Below are positions 46,389 through 54,752 of a DNA stretch of 64,000 nucleotides, piece after piece. Each line of letters opens with the position of its first letter. Position 1 is the stretch's first letter. The notes beneath the pieces are model-generated. The model was not told the origin of the DNA and did no database searches. It saw nothing but the letters and a program-made list of their open reading frames with translations. The stretch is from positions 23,334-87,333 of the forward strand of contig CAYOFH010000001.1 of NCBI GenBank assembly GCA_964403175.1, in the 5' to 3' direction. The DNA comes from Marinilabilia sp964403175. Its GTDB lineage: Bacteria; Bacteroidota; Bacteroidia; Bacteroidales; Marinilabiliaceae. A program made the position numbers and the translations under genes.

Positions 46389-47639
46389 TTAAAGGCCAAA
46401 AGCCTCTTTTATCTTGTCTACATAATCGAGTTTTTCCCAGGTAAAGAACTCAACTTCACGTTCCACCTCCTGACCATTCTCTATGAATTTCACTTTTCCT
46501 TTGTATGGATCGCGTCCCATGTGCCCATAGGCTGCAGTAGGAGTGAAAATTGGATTCTTAAGTCCGAGACGACGAATGATCTTTCCGGGACGAAGATCAA
46601 ACAACTCATTAATCTTCCCGGCTATTTCACCATCTGTCATTTGCACAGTTGAAGTCCCAAAGGTGTTGACGTAAAGACCCATAGGTTCGGCTACACCAAT
46701 GGCATAAGCTACCTGTACAAGCACCTCATCAGCTACTCCTGCTGCCACCATATTTTTGGCAATATGACGTGTGGCATAAGCAGCAGACCGATCTACTTTG
46801 GAACTGTCTTTACCTGAAAATGCACCACCTCCGTGAGCTCCTTTTCCTCCATAGGTATCCACTATAATCTTCCTTCCGGTAAGACCGGTATCACCATGGG
46901 GGCCTCCGATAACAAAGCGTCCTGTAGGATTCACATGCAAAGTATAATCTTGGAAAAGCTCCTGTATATCCGCCCTCACTTTAGATTTAACCCTGGGAAT
47001 CAAAATGTTATCCACATCTTTTTTTATTTGACCAAGCATCACATCATCATTATCATCGAACGGGTCATGTTGAGTGGAAATTACGATAGTGTTGACATGA
47101 ATAGGAGTATTGTCGTCATTATATTCAATGGTCACCTGCGATTTGGAATCGGGACGCAGATAGGTCATATCTTTCCCTTCGCGACGAATTTCTGCCAGTT
47201 CCTGTAGCAACAAGTGCGAAAGATAAAGGGGTAAAGGCATATAGTTTTCGGTGTCACGGCAGGCATAGCCAAACATCATTCCCTGATCGCCGGCTCCCTG
47301 ATCATCCTCGCCAGTCCGATCTACTCCCCTGTTGATGTCATCACTTTGCTCATGAAGTGCAGAAATCACACCACACGACCCGGAGTCGAACATATAATCG
47401 GCTTTTGTGTAACCGATACGTCTGATGGTGTCGCGAGCCACTTGCTGAACCGGAACGTAAGCAGTAGTCCGGACTTCACCACTAACCACTACCAGTCCGG
47501 TAGTTACCAACGTTTCACAGGCCACTTTTGAGTTCGGGTCCTGACGTAATAGTTCATCAAGAACAGCATCGGAGATCTGATCGGCAACCTTATCAGGATG
47601 TCCTTCTGAAACAGATTCCGAGGTAAATAAATATCCCAT
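46389..47639 (-). CDS. metK: S-adenosylmethionine synthase
   Basis: Makes SAM from methionine and ATP in the cytoplasm. The 416-residue protein has the substrate loop SEGHPDK at 11-17, the MetK signature GAGDQG at 116-121 and the phosphate-binding GGGAFSGKD stretch near 270. It is slightly longer than the E. coli enzyme (384), as is common in Bacteroidota. The leader carries a promoter and a predicted SAM-II-type riboswitch (47729-47787), so expression should fall when SAM is plentiful. A strong palindromic terminator follows. It is transcribed alone. Confidence 0.98.
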   Translation of the reverse strand: MGYLFTSESVSEGHPDKVADQISDAVLDELLRQDPNSKVACETLVTTGLVVVSGEVRTTAYVPVQQVARDTIRRIGYTKADYMFDSGSCGVISALHEQSDDINRGVDRTGEDDQGAGDQGMMFGYACRDTENYMPLPLYLSHLLLQELAEIRREGKDMTYLRPDSKSQVTIEYNDDNTPIHVNTIVISTQHDPFDDNDDVMLGQIKKDVDNILIPRVKSKVRADIQELFQDYTLHVNPTGRFVIGGPHGDTGLTGRKIIVDTYGGKGAHGGGAFSGKDSSKVDRSAAYATRHIAKNMVAAGVADEVLVQVAYAIGVAEPMGLYVNTFGTSTVQMTDGEIAGKINELFDLRPGKIIRRLGLKNPIFTPTAAYGHMGRDPYKGKVKFIENGQEVEREVEFFTWEKLDYVDKIKEAFGL

Positions 47640-47728
47640 AACATTACAATTTCATTAATTTACCACCTTGAAGCAGCAAATCACGATTAAACAATAAAAA
47701 CATGAAGGGATGGAAAAACTAAAGGCAA

Positions 47729-47787
47729 GCTAAAATCGCATTTTAGCATTGTTTTATAGTGGTTGCAAGCAGGCAAATCCATCCACT
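47729..47787 (-). promoter_or_regulatory. Predicted SAM-II-type riboswitch in the metK leader
   Basis: On the minus strand from 47787: stem 5' AGTGG, a 20-base loop containing GGATTT and TTGCAA, stem 3' CCACT (47762-47758), then ATAAAACAATGCTAAAATGCG. Stem, GAUUU and UUGCAA loop words, an A-rich joiner and the GCUAAAA tail follow the order of the SAM-II aptamer crystallised from a marine metX leader, as I recall it. GCTAAAAT can instead pair with ATTTTAGC in a perfect 8-bp hairpin (47729-47747), a natural competing structure. The predicted transcription start is only a few bases upstream. Placement before metK fits SAM feedback. Confidence 0.75.
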
Positions 47788-47796
47788 TTGAGAGTA

Positions 47797-47827
47797 CAAA
47801 TATAGAGGTTATTTAGAATAATTCAAA
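47797..47827 (-). promoter_or_regulatory. metK promoter
   Basis: On the minus strand TTTG (47827-47824), a 19-base spacer and TATATTTG (47804-47797) match the Bacteroidota vegetative promoter exactly. The expected start of transcription, around 47790, falls directly in front of the riboswitch stem. Confidence 0.85.
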
Positions 47828-47973
47828 AAAGAAATATTTTTTCTTCTAATCCCCTGTTCCAAACAGGACTATTCACAAATTATTTTTTTGATGCTCAAAT
47901 TCCTTCGAAGTATTCTGCTTCAGTGATTCTTATGCTAAATGATCCCTGTCCGTTTCATCGGAAACCACATACA

Positions 47974-49026
47974 TCAGATATAGTATTTAAGATTTTCTTT
48001 CATTACCACATCCAAAGGGAGGTATTTGATCTGATCAACCGCTTTTCTGAAAACAACGTGATCGGCCATTGACATAACAGCCATATATCCCTGACCATGG
48101 GGATTTTGATTAATCAAAAAATCAATGACTCCCCGGTTCAGGAACTCCCTGTTTTTAGAAAGGAGATCATACCCGACCAATTGCAGATCTTCAACACCTC
48201 TTCTTTGCAAAAAATCCCCAATCACAAACGATCTTGAATTAGTTACAAAAAAGCCCCGTAAATCCGGATATTTCTTATACAAATGTTCCAGATGATTATG
48301 GCAGCGCTCCTCATCTTCCCAAAAATCAATCTCGGTGCGCACCACATTAAACCCCTCAGCCCCCAAATTTCCGAAAAAATCAATAAATCCCTTCTCCTTT
48401 TTAATTAAATGAGAGGAATTGGTCACTTCATCATCGATATGAGTAACAATAAAAGTTCCGGGTTTTTTACATCCGTAATGCAGAAGTCTGCCGGCCAGCA
48501 TCCCGCTTTGGTATGAATCCTGCCCGACATAGGCAACAGGCTTATAGTCCGGAATATGAGTGTTGAAAAGACAAAGAGGAACATTCCAGTCATTCCACTT
48601 TTTTAAATAAGCCAGCGATTCACGATAGAATAAGGGAGCTGTAACAATGCCCCTGTAATCACAAGGATTAATTTTCTGTGCTTCATTTGTAAACGATTGA
48701 ACATCTTTCTGATTAAAAAGATATTTATCAACCGCAACTCCATATTGCCGCAATTGACTTTCTGCCATCTCCACCCCGTTGAAAGGTGCTTCCCAATATT
48801 CATCATTAGAGGGATCCGGAATCAGAGCTGCAATGCGCCATTCATGCGACGAGACAAGGGCCCGGGCCAGAATATTGGGCTCGTAATTTAACTCCTTCAT
48901 GGCATTCTCAATACGATCCCGGGCTTTCTCCGAAACACGGCCTCTGCTGTGCAAAACCCTGTCCACAGTTCCGGGAGATACTCCTGCTCTGATAGCAATA
49001 TCTTTTATACGGGCAATCTTTTTCAA
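47974..49026 (-). CDS. LacI-family transcriptional regulator
   Basis: A 350-residue regulator with a LacI helix-turn-helix at the N-terminus (IKDIAIRAGVSPGTVDRVLH, residues 7-26) and the hinge helix NILARALVSS. A periplasmic-binding-protein-like sensor domain follows (about 65-345; YVGQDSYQSGMLAGRLL near 175-191). It lies downstream of the sugar permease and NagB-LmbE genes on the same strand, 63 bases after the permease gene begins the gap. A LacI-like operator overlaps the nagB promoter, so it probably represses this cluster in response to an amino sugar or its phosphate. The ligand is not determined. Confidence 0.9.
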   Translation of the reverse strand: MKKIARIKDIAIRAGVSPGTVDRVLHSRGRVSEKARDRIENAMKELNYEPNILARALVSSHEWRIAALIPDPSNDEYWEAPFNGVEMAESQLRQYGVAVDKYLFNQKDVQSFTNEAQKINPCDYRGIVTAPLFYRESLAYLKKWNDWNVPLCLFNTHIPDYKPVAYVGQDSYQSGMLAGRLLHYGCKKPGTFIVTHIDDEVTNSSHLIKKEKGFIDFFGNLGAEGFNVVRTEIDFWEDEERCHNHLEHLYKKYPDLRGFFVTNSRSFVIGDFLQRRGVEDLQLVGYDLLSKNREFLNRGVIDFLINQNPHGQGYMAVMSMADHVVFRKAVDQIKYLPLDVVMKENLKYYI

Positions 49027-49089
49027 ATCAGGTTAATTTAATCTTACCGGACTGATGTTTCCCAGTGTTAGAACAGATTATTAAAAAGT

Positions 49090-50310
49090 CTAATTTCTGA
49101 TCTTATGTCCCTTCAAAGCATAATAAAGAATATACAAAAACAAAGGAACACAAACCCAATATGCGTTTTGTGCTCCATACAGATCTTTTAGAAAACCATA
49201 AAGAGTAGGTATCAATGCCCCTCCTACAATGGCCACAACCATTAAAGATCCTCCGGCTTTGGTAAAACGGCCCAGGTCGGTCATCGCCAGGGGCCATATA
49301 GCCGGCCACATCAAAGCAGCTCCCAGGGCAATCAGAACTACAAAGAATATTGAAATTTCTGATGGGGTTAGTACCACCAGAAGTGACCCTGCTATAGCGG
49401 TAACAGCACTTACCACCAAAGCCCTGGACTGACTGACATATCCGGGAATAAGAATTATTCCGGCAATATATCCGACCACCATACCCACCGGGGCTATCCA
49501 GGCATACCATTCCGGATTAACCAGACCAATACTCTCGGCATAATCGACAAGTGTACCCAGGGCAACTGTCTCTACACCTACATAAAAGAACAATGCCAGA
49601 ACTCCAAGCAGTAAATGAGGGAATTGAAACACGGAAGCCTTTTTGGCTGCATAAGGACAGTCATCTACACTTTCTTCATCTTCACCCACAGCCTTCACTT
49701 CCGGAAGCGGCGCTATTAATGCAATCAGGCCCAGCAAAAGGAAAACTCCTATAATAATATAAAACGGAAGTGTGGTGTCGGAAAATGTTACCTTATCCAC
49801 ACTCTTTCCGATCACTAATGCCAGAAAAAAGGGAGGCACCGGCCATGCCAGCTTATTCAGGATTCCCATTATGCTCATGCGCCGGGCAGCACTCTCAATT
49901 GGACCGAGAATAGTTACATATGGATTCACGGTTGCCTGAAGAAAGGTGTTTCCCATTCCGCTGACAAAAGAAGCTGTAAGAAAAAGGGGCAAACTCTCCA
50001 TCTGTCCCGACGGGATGTACAGGTAAAAGCCTATGGAAAACAAAAGAAAAGAAAGCGCCATGGTTTTTTTATATCCTAAGCGAGCAATTACAAACGATGC
50101 AGGATATCCGAAAATCAAAAATGCTGAGAAGGTGGCGGCCAGCACCAGATAAGATTCTGCAGAACTGATGCTCAACTCACTCTTGAGCAGTGGTATCAGG
50201 TAACTGTTTATTCCCAGGGCAAACCCAATGGAGAAAAACATCATCCCCAGGATTGCCAGGGCTACCATTTGTGTGCTGCCTCTTTTTTCATGTGCATTTT
50301 GACTACTCAT
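49090..50310 (-). CDS. FHS-type MFS sugar permease (GluP/FucP/NagP-like)
   Basis: A 406-residue transporter with twelve membrane segments. GMGNTFLQATVNPYVT near 120-135 is the motif of the fucose/glucose/galactose H+ symporter subfamily, and the paired ALGAALMWPAIWPLAM in the second half is its counterpart. Bacteroidota N-acetylglucosamine permeases (NagP) belong to the same group. With a NagB fusion 18 bases upstream and a LacI regulator downstream, N-acetylhexosamine uptake is the best inference. Confidence 0.88.
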   Translation of the reverse strand: MSSQNAHEKRGSTQMVALAILGMMFFSIGFALGINSYLIPLLKSELSISSAESYLVLAATFSAFLIFGYPASFVIARLGYKKTMALSFLLFSIGFYLYIPSGQMESLPLFLTASFVSGMGNTFLQATVNPYVTILGPIESAARRMSIMGILNKLAWPVPPFFLALVIGKSVDKVTFSDTTLPFYIIIGVFLLLGLIALIAPLPEVKAVGEDEESVDDCPYAAKKASVFQFPHLLLGVLALFFYVGVETVALGTLVDYAESIGLVNPEWYAWIAPVGMVVGYIAGIILIPGYVSQSRALVVSAVTAIAGSLLVVLTPSEISIFFVVLIALGAALMWPAIWPLAMTDLGRFTKAGGSLMVVAIVGGALIPTLYGFLKDLYGAQNAYWVCVPLFLYILYYALKGHKIRN

Positions 50311-50328
50311 AACAGATTTCTTTCAAGT

Positions 50329-52239
50329 TTAAAATTTATATCTTCTGAAAGCCTCAATGGCTTCATATTCGGTAAGCCCCAGACTGTCATAAATCCGGGC
50401 TGTCTCACGGTTCCGGTCTTCGGCACGCTCCCAGAACTCCCGTGAATCACTGCCGGGAAATACAGGCTCATCTTTCTGTGACTGATGTTTAAATACAGCC
50501 ATTCTTTTCATTCTGAGTTCATCGGGGCTGAGGGGAACTGCCATCTCCACATCCTCAATATTCCACTCCTGCCAGGCGCCCCTGTAAAGCCAAACCCAGC
50601 AATCTTTTGCCCAATCTTCCTCTTTTACCATTTTAAGTGCATCAAAAACAGCATGCAGACAAACGGCGTGTGTCCCGTGAGGATCCTGCAGGTCGCCGGC
50701 TGCGTATATCTGGTGAGGCTTAACCTCCCTCAGCAAATCTACAATAATATTAATATCGGTCTGCGATAACGGTTTTTTTTCCACACTTCCTGTTTCGTAA
50801 AAGGGCATATCCAGAAAATGGATGTTCTCCTTCTTTACCCCACTGAAACGACTGGCGGCTATGGCTTCCCCTTTCCTGATTTGTCCTTTAACGGCCAGTA
50901 CAGCCGGATGATCATTCCCGTTTCCGGGATTTTCGTTCAGATACCTGGTAATTTCATCATAAAACTTTTTTATGCCTGACTCACAAAGCGACATCTTGCC
51001 GGATATTCCGTGCAGGAAATCCAAATATCTGCGGGCGTCATCATCAGATACGGCAATGTTACCCGATGTCTGATAGGCAACATGAACATCATGTCCCTGT
51101 TCGGCCAGTCGTATAAAAGTACCACCCATGGAAATCACATCGTCGTCGGGATGAGGACTGAAAACCACTACCTTTTTGGGGAAAGGCTCAGAACGTTCGG
51201 GACGAGTTCTATCATCACTCCCCGGTTTCCCTCCGGGCCAACCGGTAATGGTTTGCTGTAGTTTATTATGAATTTCTATATTCAGATCATAGGGTTTTCC
51301 ACCTGTCTGAAGAAGTGATTTCAACCCCCACTCTTTATAGTCAGTTTCAGTAAGCTTCAGAACAGGCTTTCCGGTCTGTTTAGACAACCATATAATTGCT
51401 TTTTTCTTCATCAGATTGCTCCACTCACACTCTCCTGTCAACCAAGGCGTTTCGATTCTGCTTAGCTGAGTCCCTGCAGCAGTATCCACAACAAATAAGG
51501 CATCCGGATGATTTTGCAGGAATGAGGCAGGTAATTCAGCCGTCACGGGCCCTTCCACCGCAGCTTTAACAACCTCAGACTTCCCATGGCCCCAGGCCAT
51601 CATAAAAATCCTTTCTGCCTGCATAATAGTTTTAACACCCATCGTTATCGCACTCCCTGGAACATTTTCCTTGCCTTCAAAATCCCTGGCTGCATCTTCT
51701 ATGGTGAAATCGTCCAGATGAACCAATCGTGTTTCATCCCCCAATTGCGCTCCGGGTTCATTAAATCCAATATGTCCGTTACGACCAATGCCAAGTATCT
51801 GAATATCTAAACCACCCAGAGACTTTATTTTGTTTTCGTAGCCACGACAATAATCGGGCAACTGATCACGGGACAGAGTTCCGTCAGGGATATTGATGTT
51901 TTCAGGAAGAATATCCACCTGAGAGAAAAAGTGCTCATGCATAAACCGATGATAGCTGTTGATATTACCAGGCTCCATTGGATAATACTCATCAAGATTA
52001 AACGATATCACATTTCTAAAACTCAACCCCTCCTCTTTATGAATCCGGATAAGTTCCTTATATAGTAACAAAGGTGAACCACCTGTGGCTAACCCAAGAA
52101 CCGTTGTTCTATTAATCCTGTTCTTTTCTTTTATTAATGAAGCAATCTCCCTCGCCACAAATGCAGATCCTTCATCACGATTGCCAAAAATTTTAACCGG
52201 TATCTTTTCCAGGCTATTCTTTAATGTTGATTCTGTCAT
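50329..52239 (-). CDS. nagB: Glucosamine-6-phosphate deaminase fused to an LmbE/PIG-L deacetylase domain
   Basis: A 636-residue two-domain protein. Residues 15 to about 265 are NagB, which converts glucosamine-6-phosphate to fructose-6-phosphate and ammonia: ATGGSP near 51-56, Asp83 in NLDEYY, His156 in NGHIGFNEP and Glu161. From about 355 an LmbE-like domain starts with the zinc motif PHPDDD at 362-367 and ends with DPHGTHAVCLHAV. That family removes N-acetyl groups from sugars. Such fusions are known in Bacteroidota. No nagA is nearby, so the LmbE part may deacetylate the phosphosugar, but this is unproven. The start is controlled by a promoter with an overlapping LacI-like site. Confidence 0.92.
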   Translation of the reverse strand: MTESTLKNSLEKIPVKIFGNRDEGSAFVAREIASLIKEKNRINRTTVLGLATGGSPLLLYKELIRIHKEEGLSFRNVISFNLDEYYPMEPGNINSYHRFMHEHFFSQVDILPENINIPDGTLSRDQLPDYCRGYENKIKSLGGLDIQILGIGRNGHIGFNEPGAQLGDETRLVHLDDFTIEDAARDFEGKENVPGSAITMGVKTIMQAERIFMMAWGHGKSEVVKAAVEGPVTAELPASFLQNHPDALFVVDTAAGTQLSRIETPWLTGECEWSNLMKKKAIIWLSKQTGKPVLKLTETDYKEWGLKSLLQTGGKPYDLNIEIHNKLQQTITGWPGGKPGSDDRTRPERSEPFPKKVVVFSPHPDDDVISMGGTFIRLAEQGHDVHVAYQTSGNIAVSDDDARRYLDFLHGISGKMSLCESGIKKFYDEITRYLNENPGNGNDHPAVLAVKGQIRKGEAIAASRFSGVKKENIHFLDMPFYETGSVEKKPLSQTDINIIVDLLREVKPHQIYAAGDLQDPHGTHAVCLHAVFDALKMVKEEDWAKDCWVWLYRGAWQEWNIEDVEMAVPLSPDELRMKRMAVFKHQSQKDEPVFPGSDSREFWERAEDRNRETARIYDSLGLTEYEAIEAFRRYKF

Positions 52240-52277
52240 AAAGGCTTTGTATTAAAGGGATAACAATTCTCGCATAA

Positions 52278-52285
52278 CAAAAGTA
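52278..52285 (-). promoter_or_regulatory. nagB: -7 box of the nagB promoter
   Basis: On the minus strand TACTTTTG matches TAnnTTTG, 39 bases before the ATG. The region where the -33 element should lie is occupied by the LacI-like operator, and no clear TTTG is seen there. Confidence 0.6.
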
Positions 52286-52292
52286 ATCAATT

Positions 52293-52308
52293 TGTGTGCA
52301 CGTACACA
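52293..52308. promoter_or_regulatory. LacI-family operator candidate
   Basis: TGTGTGCACGTACACA is an imperfect 16-bp palindrome (six of eight pairs) with a central CACG, the form of LacI-type operators. It lies immediately upstream of the nagB -7 box, where bound protein would block RNA polymerase. The LacI-family gene of the same cluster is the obvious partner. Confidence 0.65.
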
Positions 52309-52515
52309 TATTTTTTAATTTTTTATTCGACAAGCACTTACAAAATCAGACATTTGGTCAAAAGCCAACAATAGGTGGATAAAACACACCTAAGGAACAA
52401 ACAAAGAACAACCATCTATCTCTCATCAAAACACACTGACTAAAAGGTCTTTAATAATCAACCACAAATAAAGTAAAAAAACAGTGCAGATTTTTCACTT
52501 TTTTCCTTGACGAAA

Positions 52516-52546
52516 TTTGCAGGAAGTGAAATTTGATTTATCTTTG
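52516..52546 (+). promoter_or_regulatory. Promoter of the tRNA-Glu/rpsT/tRNA-Glu unit
   Basis: TTTG (52516-52519), a 19-base spacer and TATCTTTG (52539-52546) fit the Bacteroidota promoter. The first tRNA begins 42 bases after the -7 box. Confidence 0.85.
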
Positions 52547-52588
52547 CATCCGCATTTGAAAAACAAAACTTCAATTGCACGACCAAAA

Positions 52589-52660
52589 GGTCCCTTCGTC
52601 TAGTGGTTAGGACGCCAGGTTTTCATCCTGGAAACAGGAGTTCGATTCTCCTAGGGACTG
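52589..52660 (+). tRNA. tRNA-Glu (TTC), first copy
   Basis: A 72-base cloverleaf. The acceptor arm GGTCCCT/AGGGACT has a G-U pair at the top. The anticodon stem CCAGG/CCTGG encloses the loop TTTTCAT with anticodon TTC, and the T arm contains GTTCGATTC. CCA is not encoded. An identical copy follows rpsT. Confidence 0.97.
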
Positions 52661-52700
52661 CTATATAGAATATTTTTATAACTTTTAGCAAGGATTAGAG

Positions 52701-52955
52701 ATGGCAAATCATCAATCGGCAAAAAAACGAGTTCGTCAAATTGAGAAGCGCAAGCTTCACAATAAATATTATGCTAAAACAGCACGGAATGCTATTAAGC
52801 AGTTGAGAAGCACCACCGAGAAGGCAGAGGCGCAGGCTATGTACCCACAGGTAACTTCAATGATTGACAAACTTGCCAAAAAGAACATTATTCATAAAAA
52901 TAATGCGTCAAACTTGAAATCAAGTCTGGCTCTTTACATCAACAAACTGGCTTAA
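52701..52955 (+). CDS. rpsT: 30S ribosomal protein S20
   Basis: An 84-residue basic protein with the S20 opening MANHQSAKKRVRQIEKRKLHNK and an all-helical layout; it binds the 5' domain of 16S rRNA. An AAGG element lies eight bases before the ATG. It sits between two identical tRNA-Glu genes, and the promoter and terminator positions suggest one transcript from which the tRNAs are processed. Confidence 0.97.
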   Translation: MANHQSAKKRVRQIEKRKLHNKYYAKTARNAIKQLRSTTEKAEAQAMYPQVTSMIDKLAKKNIIHKNNASNLKSSLALYINKLA

Positions 52956-52974
52956 GTAACAAGCCTGTTTACAA

Positions 52975-53046
52975 GGTCCCTTCGTCTAGTGGTTAGGACG
53001 CCAGGTTTTCATCCTGGAAACAGGAGTTCGATTCTCCTAGGGACTG
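52975..53046 (+). tRNA. tRNA-Glu (TTC), second copy
   Basis: Identical in all 72 bases to the first copy, with the same anticodon TTC. A strong terminator begins 3 bases after it. It starts 19 bases after the rpsT stop. Confidence 0.97.
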
Positions 53047-53048
53047 CT

Positions 53049-53081
53049 AAGGTCTTTCCTCAACAGGAAAGACCTTTTTTT
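53049..53081 (+). terminator. Rho-independent terminator after the second tRNA-Glu
   Basis: A perfect 12-bp stem AAGGTCTTTCCT / AGGAAAGACCTT with loop CAAC, followed by a T-run to 53081. It closes the tRNA-Glu/rpsT unit. Confidence 0.93.
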
Positions 53082-53183
53082 GTTCCTTTTTTTGTATCTT
53101 GGATCCCACTGTTTAACCTTTATTTATCAACCCAAACCCACCCAATCCTCGAATTGTCATGGGATTTGGCTCCAAAAAGGAAC

Positions 53184-53885
53184 ATGATGGAAGAATACCA
53201 AAAGACAAGCATTCGCCAATGGGCCATGGAAGACCGCCCACGTGAGAAGCTTATCCAAAAAGGCCTTTCTGCCCTCTCCGATGCAGAATTACTGGCCATC
53301 TTAATTGGATCGGGAAGCCGCAGGGAATCTGCAGTAGAATTATCCAGAAAAATCCTTCTGGATGCGCGAAACAATCTCAATGAACTGGGGAAAAGTACCA
53401 TCGAAGCACTTCAGAAAAAATATCACGGTATAGGAGAAGCCAAAGCTATAACCATAGTGGCGGCTCTTGAACTGGGAAGAAGAAGACAACTAACCACACC
53501 CCTTCAACGACCTCAAATTAAAAAAAGTGAAGATGTTTTTTCTCTGATGCATCCGGTACTGGCAGACTTGCCGCATGAAGAGTTCTGGGTGTTGGTGCTC
53601 AACCAGGCCAACCGCGTAATGACCCAATTAAATGTAAGCAAAGGCGGAATATCAGGAACAGTGATTGATGTAAGACTCATCATGGAAAAAGCCCTTTACC
53701 AACACGCCTCCTCTCTTATATTATGCCACAACCACCCCTCAGGTAACCGGAGACCAAGTCAGCCGGACATTTCAATAACTAAAAAACTTACCGAGGCAGG
53801 AAAAATACTGGATATTCAGATACTGGATCATGTAATTATTGCCGAAAACCATTATTTTAGCTTCGCCGATGAGGGCCTCGTATAA
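53184..53885 (+). CDS. radC: RadC family JAB/MPN-domain protein
   Basis: A 233-residue protein. The N-terminal half (RPREKLIQKGLSALSDAELLAILIGSG) forms the helix-hairpin-helix part, and the C-terminal half is a JAB metalloprotease-like domain with the ligands of CHNHPSGNRRPSQPDI. The cellular role of RadC is still unclear despite its old link to repair. The start is set at the first of two ATGs (53184, 53187) after AAAAAGG; the second has the better spacing. The open frame reaching back into the tRNA is not coding. Confidence 0.93.
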   Translation: MMEEYQKTSIRQWAMEDRPREKLIQKGLSALSDAELLAILIGSGSRRESAVELSRKILLDARNNLNELGKSTIEALQKKYHGIGEAKAITIVAALELGRRRQLTTPLQRPQIKKSEDVFSLMHPVLADLPHEEFWVLVLNQANRVMTQLNVSKGGISGTVIDVRLIMEKALYQHASSLILCHNHPSGNRRPSQPDISITKKLTEAGKILDIQILDHVIIAENHYFSFADEGLV

Positions 53886-53903
53886 TCAGAATATCCTTTT
53901 TTC

Positions 53904-54752
53904 ATGAAAATTCAATACGTCAAAAACCAGGAAATAAATCGCTTACGATATGACAATGCATTAAAAAGATCTTTTAATGCCAATATATTTGCCTATTCAT
54001 GGTATCTGGATCAGGTTTGCGACGACTGGGACCTTCTGATGGAAGGAGATTACGAAACTGTTTGCCCGCTCCCTTTATCCAAAAAACTTGGAATAGTCCG
54101 TGTCAGACAACCACGTCTGGCACCTTTTCTGGGAGTTTTCTCTTCCAAACATCTTCCTGCCGGGAAAGTTGCAGCTATTCTGAAAACCATCCCTTACAGA
54201 AATGTCTCAATTACACTGAATCACCTAAACCGACTGGACCGCTACAACCGCAAACAATCAGTAAAAGTTCAGGTACTGGACCTGATTACCCCGTACCAAA
54301 AAATATCGGAACGCTACACTCCGCAAGCAAAAGAGGTTCTTACCCAAAATGATGGCACTTTTGTGATGCGATCCATAAGGGCCGATGAGTATATGTTTTT
54401 CAAAAGAAGCATGAAAAAACAAGGGGCCATTGAAAATATGCAACTCATGCGAATAATGAACTACGCCATTCGATATAAAAGCGCCGGGATATACAGTGTT
54501 TACTCGCCACACAACGAACTAATAGCTGCTGTTTTCCTGATAAAATCCAATAATCGCCTGTTTATGTTCGATTGCACTTCCAACCAGGAGGGCCAAAGTC
54601 GCCAGGGAATTTTTCGCGCCATCAATCATTTAATTGAATCCAACTGTGAGAGCAATCTTACTCTGGAACTTCCGTTTAAATGCAAAGAACTGGATTCCCT
54701 GATTAATTTTGACCATCATCAGTGTCTCAGGTACAAAAAAGGCTTTTTTTAA
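53904..54752 (+). CDS. Acetyltransferase-like protein, first of two paralogues
   Basis: A 282-residue soluble protein with a GNAT/FemAB-like layout: FAYSWYLDQVCDDWDLLMEG near 30-49, then GDYETVCPLPLSKKLG, and a C-terminal region with SVYSPHNELIAAVFLIKSNN. The next gene encodes a related protein. Its stop codon overlaps the next start (TAATG), so the pair is co-translated. It begins 18 bases after radC. The substrate is unknown. Confidence 0.7.
   Translation: MKIQYVKNQEINRLRYDNALKRSFNANIFAYSWYLDQVCDDWDLLMEGDYETVCPLPLSKKLGIVRVRQPRLAPFLGVFSSKHLPAGKVAAILKTIPYRNVSITLNHLNRLDRYNRKQSVKVQVLDLITPYQKISERYTPQAKEVLTQNDGTFVMRSIRADEYMFFKRSMKKQGAIENMQLMRIMNYAIRYKSAGIYSVYSPHNELIAAVFLIKSNNRLFMFDCTSNQEGQSRQGIFRAINHLIESNCESNLTLELPFKCKELDSLINFDHHQCLRYKKGFF

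Larger units (their letters stand above)
52240..52588. other. 349-bp divergent regulatory region (nagB / tRNA-Glu)
   Basis: It holds the nagB promoter and operator on the left and the tRNA-Glu promoter on the right. The middle 200 bases are AT-rich with no open frame, hairpin or repeat that stands out. Confidence 0.6.

Noticed and set aside
52989..53183. N-terminal extension of radC reaching into the second tRNA-Glu
   Set aside because: The extension would translate tRNA and terminator sequence. RadC homology starts at the ATG pair 53184/53187.
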